Origin: an uncultured Bacteroidales bacterium
GTDB lineage: Bacteria > Bacteroidota > Bacteroidia > Bacteroidales > UBA932
DNA length: 56,280 nt
NCBI GenBank assembly: GCA_900318955.1
Contig: ONMJ01000010.1
Coordinates: 1 to 56,280 of the forward strand
Direction: 5' to 3'
Made by a program: the position numbers and the translations under genes. The stretch's first letter is position 1; each line of letters opens with the position of its first letter. Shown here piece by piece: positions 52,009 through 56,280 of the stretch. The notes beneath the pieces were generated by a model. The model worked only from the letters and a program-made list of their open reading frames with translations, was not told where the DNA came from and searched no databases.

Positions 52009-53403
52009 CTATTCTTGAGTAAGACGTTTTTCACTTGGGATAAGAAGGGCGCAGAGAACTACTCCGATAAGAGACCCGATTGCGACAGAGAGCATTGCGG
52101 CATCCCAGCTGCTGCTGTTGGCGATTCCGCCGACAACAATCTTGGAGCATACGGCATCACCGAGAAGGTAACCGAACAGGCCGACGAAACCGGCTGCAGT
52201 TCCGGCGGCATTCTTCGGAACCAGATTGAGGGCCTGAACGCCGGTAAGGGCAACAGGGCCATAAATAAAGAAGCCTATCATGCAAAGGGCTACGTACACA
52301 AGCACCTTCTGAGTTCCGGGCTCAGCCTGGATTATACCGGCACCGACCATCCAGTACAAGAGGACTCCAAGGCCGCAAAGGAGCATACAGATGACATTCA
52401 TCGGGGCGCAGCGTCCCTTGAAGATTTTAGAGGTTGCCCAGCCGCAGGCGATAGTACCGACAGCACCGACAATATTGTGGACGGAGAAGGCCACCTTACT
52501 CTCGGCAGCGGTCATGATTCCCTTGGCCTGGAGATATGTCGGGGCCCAGTCGCCAATTCCATAGCGTACCATGTAGACAGCGACATTAGAGATGGCAACG
52601 ATCCAAAGAAGCTTATTCTTCAGGACATAATCTACAAACAGCACTTTGAAAGGAAGTTTCTCTCCCGCCGCGCCCTTGGACTTGACTCCGCTATGATCGT
52701 TGCGCCAATCTCCAACAGCGGGAAGACCACATGATTCTGGAGTATCGCGGATGGCCCACCAGCAAAACAGAGCTATAACGAGGGCTATGAGGGCCGGGAA
52801 AACAAAATTACCGCGCCAGGACTGGGCGACACCGAGATCGGCGGCCAAAGCCACTCCGGCTATAGCCAGGAAACCGAGTGAGAAACTGCCGATGGTATGA
52901 GATACGTTCCAGATACTCATCTTGAAACTTCTCTCGTTCTGGCTGAACCAGTGCGCCATGATACGGCCGCATGGAGGCCAGCCGAAACCGCTGAGCCACC
53001 CGACAAGGAGCATCATGACAAAAATAATAGCGGTATTGACAGCAGTATTGGTTCCGAACGGGATCAAGCCGACTGACATCATCACCAAGGCAGAGAGGAC
53101 AAGCCCCACGCAAAGGAACTTTCTGGCATCGGAGCGATCCGAAACGCTGCCCATCACGAATTTACTGAAGGCATAAGCTATGGAAACCGCAGACATCGCG
53201 AGACCCACCTTACCGGCATCGAGGATGCCGTCCGCAATCATATCCGGAGCTGCAAGAGAGAGGTTTTTTCTCACTAAATAATAGGCCGCGTACCCGAAGA
53301 ATGCGCCAAGGAAGACCTTTAGTCTCATGGATTTATAGGTCTTGTCTACTTTTTCCTCAGAGATCAGTGGTTTAGGCTGAGGAGGATCCAAAAATCTTGA
53401 CAT
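52009..53403 (-). CDS. glpT: GlpT-type glycerol-3-phosphate/phosphate antiporter
   Basis: A 464-aa MFS protein of the organophosphate:phosphate antiporter family. The residues known to bind substrate in E. coli GlpT are in place: Arg45 (YYLVRKN), His169 (IWNVSHT) and Arg280 (VYMVRYGIGDWAPTY). GWPPCGRIMAHWFSQNERS and FFIYGPVALTGVQALNLVPKNAAGTAAGF are further family motifs. It imports glycerol-3-phosphate in exchange for phosphate at the inner membrane. It is the first gene of the SusCD transcript, with a full promoter and a palindrome upstream. A related organophosphate such as phosphoglycerate cannot be fully excluded. Confidence 0.93.
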   Translation of the reverse strand: MSRFLDPPQPKPLISEEKVDKTYKSMRLKVFLGAFFGYAAYYLVRKNLSLAAPDMIADGILDAGKVGLAMSAVSIAYAFSKFVMGSVSDRSDARKFLCVGLVLSALVMMSVGLIPFGTNTAVNTAIIFVMMLLVGWLSGFGWPPCGRIMAHWFSQNERSFKMSIWNVSHTIGSFSLGFLAIAGVALAADLGVAQSWRGNFVFPALIALVIALFCWWAIRDTPESCGLPAVGDWRNDHSGVKSKGAAGEKLPFKVLFVDYVLKNKLLWIVAISNVAVYMVRYGIGDWAPTYLQAKGIMTAAESKVAFSVHNIVGAVGTIACGWATSKIFKGRCAPMNVICMLLCGLGVLLYWMVGAGIIQAEPGTQKVLVYVALCMIGFFIYGPVALTGVQALNLVPKNAAGTAAGFVGLFGYLLGDAVCSKIVVGGIANSSSWDAAMLSVAIGSLIGVVLCALLIPSEKRLTQE

Positions 53404-53416
53404 AATATGCTATTAG

Positions 53417-53430
53417 TTTTAACAGTTAAA
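53417..53430 (-). promoter_or_regulatory. Palindrome TTTAACTGTTAAAA in glpT leader
   Basis: The same 14-mer as at 26081, in the same orientation relative to the gene. It lies 15 bases after the -7 box (53446-53453) and 13 bases before the glpT ATG. A shared regulator for the two transporters is inferred. Confidence 0.45.
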
Positions 53431-53445
53431 TCAATTTACAATTAA

Positions 53446-53476
53446 CAAATTTAGGCAATCCGACGCAAAATACAAA
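53446..53476 (-). promoter_or_regulatory. glpT/SusCD locus promoter
   Basis: On the minus strand TTTG (-33) at 53473-53476, a 19-base spacer and TAAATTTG (-7) at 53446-53453 match the Bacteroidota consensus. It would drive glpT, the phosphoesterase, SusC, SusD and the BACON lipoprotein, ~10.8 kb to the terminator at 42541. Confidence 0.7.
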
Positions 53477-53500
53477 ATCTTTTGCCTCCAACGCCGTTTT

Positions 53501-53515
53501 CTGACAGTTTGTCAG
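53501..53515 (+). promoter_or_regulatory. Palindromic operator candidate over the grpE -33 box
   Basis: CTGACA-GTT-TGTCAG is a perfect 6-3-6 inverted repeat. The -33 TTTG of the grpE promoter (53508-53511) lies in its centre, so a bound protein would block or recruit polymerase. A partial third copy, TGGCAG, is at 53526-53531. Confidence 0.55.
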
Positions 53516-53539
53516 TTTCGTAAAATGGCAGTAAATTTG
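53508..53539 (+). promoter_or_regulatory. grpE-dnaJ promoter
   Basis: TTTG at 53508-53511, a 20-base spacer and TAAATTTG at 53532-53539 match the consensus. The start site would be near 53545, giving a leader of about 17 to 29 bases, depending on the start codon used. Confidence 0.75.
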
Positions 53540-53561
53540 CAAACTCAAATGACCGGAAAAA

Positions 53562-54149
53562 ATGGCATATACTATGGCAGAACATAAAGAAAACAAAAAA
53601 TCGGAAAATTTCGAAAAGAAATTCAAAGAGGCTGAAAAGGCTCTTGAGAAAGCCGAAAAATCGCTTCAGGAAGCTCAGAAGGCTCAAGAAGAAGCTGAAA
53701 AGGCGAAGGAAGAAGCGCTCAGCAAGGCGGAAGCCAACAAAAACGATTATCTGAGGTTGATGGCAGAGTTTGACACTTTCCGCCGTAGAAGTGCAGAAGA
53801 GAAGCTGGAGCTCACAAAGTCAGCCTCTGCCGATACGATAAAAGGGTTGCTCCCTGTCCTGGACGACTGTGAGATTGCTCTAAAGCAACTTTCGGACATC
53901 GAAGGCAGCGAGGACGCAGTAGAAGGCATCAGCCTTATACTTAATAAATTGACATCATACCTGAAGACCAAGGGGCTCGAAAAGATAGAAGCCAAAGGAA
54001 AGGATTTCGATACCGAATTCCATGAGGCTGTCACAATGTTTCCTGCCCCCTCCGAAGACCTTAAAGGAAAAGTCATAGATGTGGCCCAGAACGGCTACAC
54101 CCTAGGCGGAAAGGTCCTCAGATATGCAAAAGTGATAGTAGGAGCATAA
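53562..54149 (+). CDS. grpE: GrpE nucleotide exchange factor
   Basis: A 195-aa cochaperone. The N-terminal half is a long Lys/Glu/Ala coiled coil (EKKFKEAEKALEKAEKSLQ), followed by LRLMAEFDTFRRRSAEEK, GLLPVLDDCEIAL and the C-terminal beta domain VIDVAQNGYTLGGKVLRYAKVIVG. It removes ADP from DnaK. The start could also be the ATG at 53574 (MAEHKEN). It is followed by dnaJ after 6 bases; dnaK is not in this window. Confidence 0.95.
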   Translation: MAYTMAEHKENKKSENFEKKFKEAEKALEKAEKSLQEAQKAQEEAEKAKEEALSKAEANKNDYLRLMAEFDTFRRRSAEEKLELTKSASADTIKGLLPVLDDCEIALKQLSDIEGSEDAVEGISLILNKLTSYLKTKGLEKIEAKGKDFDTEFHEAVTMFPAPSEDLKGKVIDVAQNGYTLGGKVLRYAKVIVGA

Positions 54150-54155
54150 GCGAAT

Positions 54156-55349
54156 ATGGCACAGAAAAGAGATTATTACGAGGTTCTCGGGGTCCAGAAG
54201 ACCGCCTCTGCCGATGAGATAAAGTCGGCTTACCGTAAGCTTGCCATGAAGTGGCATCCTGACAGGTGGGTCAGCGGGACCGATGCGGAGAAGAAGACCG
54301 CAGAAGAGAACTTCAAAGAGGCCGCTGAAGCATATTCTGTGCTTAGCGACCCAGACAAGAGGGCACGCTACGACCAGTTCGGATTCGCGGGAACTGAGTC
54401 TATGGGCGGCGGTGCCGGAGGATTCCAGGACTTCGACCTCAACGATATCCTGCGTCAGGTATTCGGAGAAGGTGGATTCTCGTTCGGCGGCGGCTTCGGT
54501 GATATCTTCGGCCGTTTTACTGGCGGCGGCGACTCATCATCCGCAACAAGGCAATCCCGGGGAAGGGATATCAGGACCAGTGTCCGCCTTACTCTGGAAG
54601 AGATAGCAACCGGCTGCACAAAAGAAGTTTCCATCGAGCGAAACCGTCCATGCCCGGACTGCGGCGGAAAAGGAGCAAGGAGTTCTTCGGATATCAAGAC
54701 TTGCCCTTCATGTAACGGCTCCGGCTACACCCAGCAGGTTGTCAACTCCCTCTTTGGAAGGACAGTGACAAGAAGCGTCTGCTCCCGCTGCGGCGGCGAA
54801 GGCAGCATTATTTCCAATCCATGCCGCCGTTGCAACGGTACCGGCCTTGAGAGGAAGAGAGAGACTGTCAAGGTCACCATTCCCGCAGGTGTCGAGGACG
54901 GAATGCAGATAAAGATAACCGGAGAGGGCCATTCAGCGATGCGAGGCGGCACGAACGGGGACCTTCTTCTGGTAATAAACGAAATTCCTCACGCAACTCT
55001 TCGGCGCGACGGGCAGAACCTCTTCTATACCAAGATTATATCTGTAATGGATGCAATGCTCGGTTGCGAGATTTCTGTTCCCTGTCTGGATGGAAATTAT
55101 AAAGTTAAGATAGATCCTGGGACACAGTCAGGAGCAGTTGTCAAACTTCGGAACAAAGGACTCCCCGCAATCAAGGGATACGGAAGCGGGACCGGCGATC
55201 TATATGTAAAGATACTGGTTTGGATTCCTCACAGACTATCAAAGAACGAAAAGGATCAACTCGAGGCAATGAAGTATTCCAATTCATTCACTCCTGATCC
55301 CACGAGAGAAGATAAAGCCATTTTCGACAAAGAGAAGAATATTTTTTAG
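54156..55349 (+). CDS. dnaJ: DnaJ (Hsp40) chaperone
   Basis: A 397-aa class A J-protein. The J domain has HPD at residues 34-36 and a few extra residues after it (RWVSGTDAEKKT). A Gly/Phe-rich linker follows (GGGFGDIFGRFTGGGD), then four CxxCxGxG zinc repeats (CPDCGGKG, CPSCNGSG, CSRCGGEG, CRRCNGTG) and the C-terminal substrate-binding region (VTIPAGVEDGMQIKITGEG). It delivers substrates to DnaK and stimulates its ATPase. Co-transcribed with grpE. Confidence 0.97.
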   Translation: MAQKRDYYEVLGVQKTASADEIKSAYRKLAMKWHPDRWVSGTDAEKKTAEENFKEAAEAYSVLSDPDKRARYDQFGFAGTESMGGGAGGFQDFDLNDILRQVFGEGGFSFGGGFGDIFGRFTGGGDSSSATRQSRGRDIRTSVRLTLEEIATGCTKEVSIERNRPCPDCGGKGARSSSDIKTCPSCNGSGYTQQVVNSLFGRTVTRSVCSRCGGEGSIISNPCRRCNGTGLERKRETVKVTIPAGVEDGMQIKITGEGHSAMRGGTNGDLLLVINEIPHATLRRDGQNLFYTKIISVMDAMLGCEISVPCLDGNYKVKIDPGTQSGAVVKLRNKGLPAIKGYGSGTGDLYVKILVWIPHRLSKNEKDQLEAMKYSNSFTPDPTREDKAIFDKEKNIF

Positions 55350-55357
55350 GGAAAACA

Positions 55358-55388
55358 TTTGTAAAATGAAAAATTCTTTCTAATTTTG
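55358..55388 (+). promoter_or_regulatory. rplS promoter
   Basis: TTTG at 55358-55361, a 19-base spacer and TAATTTTG at 55381-55388 match the consensus exactly. The leader of ~73 bases contains GCAA-cgt-TTGC (55436-55449), a small inverted repeat that could belong to a ribosomal-protein leader. Confidence 0.75.
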
Positions 55389-55466
55389 CAGTCCCAAAAA
55401 ATAAGCAACCTCTTACTATAAGAACAGCATAAAGCAAGTAACGTTGCGCTTAAAGATTGAAAGAAA

Positions 55467-55841
55467 ATGGATTTGATTAAAATTGCACAGGAAGCTTTAC
55501 AGTCAGGAAAGGCAGCTTCATTCCCTGAGTTCAAAGCGGGAGACACAATCACCGTTACCCTCAGGATCAAGGAAGGCGACAAGGAGAGACTCCAGAAATT
55601 CAGAGGTGTCGTCATTCAGATGAAAGGACAGGATCCTTATACAAGGACATTCACTGTTCGCAAGGTCTCCGGCGGTATTGGAGTCGAGAGGATTTTCCCC
55701 TTCCAGTCTCCGTTTATCGACAGCATCGAGGTCAACAAGGTCGGTAAGGTCCGTCGCGCACGTATCTTCTACCTCCGCAACCTCTCCGGTAAGAAGGCTC
55801 GTATCAAGGAGAAGCCTTTCGTAAAGCAGAGTGCAGAATAA
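55467..55841 (+). CDS. rplS: Ribosomal protein bL19
   Basis: A 124-aa large-subunit protein. FPEFKAGDTITVTLRIKEGDKERLQKFRGVVI, TFTVRKVSGGIGVERIFPFQSPFIDSIEV and KVRRARIFYLRNLSGKKARIKE are the diagnostic segments. It sits at the interface with the 30S subunit. It is followed 27 bases later by tRNA-Arg. Confidence 0.98.
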   Translation: MDLIKIAQEALQSGKAASFPEFKAGDTITVTLRIKEGDKERLQKFRGVVIQMKGQDPYTRTFTVRKVSGGIGVERIFPFQSPFIDSIEVNKVGKVRRARIFYLRNLSGKKARIKEKPFVKQSAE

Positions 55842-55868
55842 TAAAGATTGCCAAGAGGCATCTTACCT

Positions 55869-55942
55869 GGCGCGTTAGCTCAGCTGAATAGAGCATTTGA
55901 CTACGGATCAAAAGGTCATAGGTTTGAATCCTATACGCGTCA
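55869..55942 (+). tRNA. tRNA-Arg (anticodon ACG)
   Basis: A 74-base cloverleaf: acceptor GGCGCGT pairs with ACGCGTC (one G-U), the D arm contains TAGCTCAGCTGAATAGAGC, the anticodon arm is TTTGA-CTACGGA-TCAAA with anticodon ACG, and the T arm is TATAGG-TTTGAATC-CTATA. The discriminator is A; no CCA is encoded. The wobble A is normally converted to inosine and reads CGU, CGC and CGA. Confidence 0.95.
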
Positions 55943-55944
55943 CA

Positions 55945-55980
55945 AAAGGGGTCGACCAAAGGGTCGACCTCTTCTTTTTT
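55945..55980 (+). terminator. Terminator after tRNA-Arg
   Basis: GGTCGACC (55950-55957) pairs with GGTCGACC (55962-55969) around an AAAG loop; the stem extends by G-U, G-C and A-T pairs outward. It is followed by TTCTTTTTT at 55973-55980. Confidence 0.85.
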
Positions 55981-56174
55981 GTGAGCCAGGCTCCGCAGCG
56001 GCTGCAGCTTGCCTCTTCGAGGACTCCGCTCACTGCGTTCGCTCCGGCCCCTCCCATCGTCATCTGCGTCATCGCTGCGCGATAACTTGCTGCCGACAGG
56101 CCCCTCCCCCTGCCCGTGTCCGGGGGTGGACACGCCTCTCAGAGGCAACTGCCGCCCGCTACGCTGCGCCTTGG
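55981..56174. other. GC-rich stretch with small inverted repeats, no gene recognised
   Basis: This flank of the tRNA is markedly richer in G and C than the neighbouring DNA. It holds several perfect or near-perfect inverted repeats: GTGTCC-GGGGGT-GGACAC near 56117-56134, and GCCTCT-C-AGAGGC near 56134-56146, followed by TTGG-CGCA-CCAA near 56171-56182. Several reading frames are open but none looks like a known protein. Confidence 0.4.
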
Positions 56175-56280
56175 CGCACCAAGGGCGATGCATTTCCTGA
56201 GATTGTAGCTGCTGGTGCCGCCGCCCTTGTAACCGGCCTCTATCTCGGATATGTCAAGCCTGTCGATGATGGTGCATGCT
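56175..56280 (+). pseudogene. Possible coding fragment at the right edge
   Basis: The frame containing GAT at 56187 stays open to the window end and reads like protein (DAFPEIVAAGAAALVTGLYL, then GYVKPVDDG). The pattern loosely resembles the GAAxLAGLxxGYW segment near the C-terminus of FGGY carbohydrate kinases. A full kinase would not fit between the tRNA and this point, so it may be a remnant, the start of another gene, or chance. No start codon is assigned. Confidence 0.2.

Noticed and set aside
55852-55868. Terminator between rplS and tRNA-Arg
   Set aside because: A short AGAT(T)GCC/GGCATCT hairpin is present but without a T run; it may be a processing site at most.
55804-56193. 129-aa minus-strand frame over tRNA-Arg
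   Set aside because: It overlaps the tRNA and its terminator and shows no protein-like features.
1-56280. CRISPR arrays, insertion sequences, rRNA genes or prophage
   Set aside because: I saw no regularly spaced repeats, transposase or integrase motifs, phage structural genes or rRNA-like sequence.

Overview
The window reads as a chromosomal segment of a Bacteroidales bacterium (Bacteroidota); I cannot name the genus. The evidence is the short primary sigma factor (286 aa), a SusC/SusD pair, Bacteroidota-only families (DUF4831, DUF4886, TIGR02757, BACON/DUF5689 lipoproteins), and many promoters of the TTTG-N19/20-TAnnTTTG type. I see no rRNA, CRISPR array, insertion sequence or integrase. 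One tRNA (Arg, anticodon ACG) lies near the right edge.

Layout. 1-220: a promoter leaving the window to the left, with a stem-loop at its start site. 221-2429: divergent glycosyltransferase and polyprenol-phosphate sugar transferase genes. 2416-7646 (minus): a small acidic protein, a ClC channel with CBS domains, Tex and a DMT exporter. 7746-13323 (minus): rpoD, argS and a receiver-like/PEP-synthase-type protein. 13407-14861: a DegQ/HtrA protease. 15059-19595 (plus): dnaN, a DnaQ-like exonuclease, a degenerate FAH-fold protein, a two-helix membrane protein, a CBM9-like protein and a lipoprotein. 19709-20818 (minus): rpsF-rpsR-rplI with a hairpin leader. 20927-26023 (minus): an LpxL-like acyltransferase, DUF4831, pepD and a DUF4886 lipoprotein. 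26105-36753 (plus): a tight run of nine genes (POT transporter, TIGR02757, zeta-like kinase, TldD, TldE-like, SlyD-like, GT2, TrkA, ABC-F).

36755-53403 (minus) is the most interesting part. A Sus-like locus begins with a GlpT-type glycerol-3-phosphate antiporter, then a lipoprotein metallophosphoesterase, SusC, SusD and a BACON/DUF5689 surface lipoprotein. After a terminator come two sulfatase-superfamily enzymes with serine at the formylglycine position, a DUF1232 protein, and a secreted metallophosphoesterase fused to a glycerophosphodiester phosphodiesterase. There is no glycoside hydrolase. I infer an outer-membrane capture and degradation system for glycerophosphodiesters or glycerophosphate-decorated polymers that feeds glycerol-3-phosphate to GlpT.

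53562-55942 (plus): grpE-dnaJ under a promoter whose -33 box sits in a palindrome, then rplS and tRNA-Arg. The last ~300 bases are GC-rich, rich in small inverted repeats and mostly without recognisable genes.
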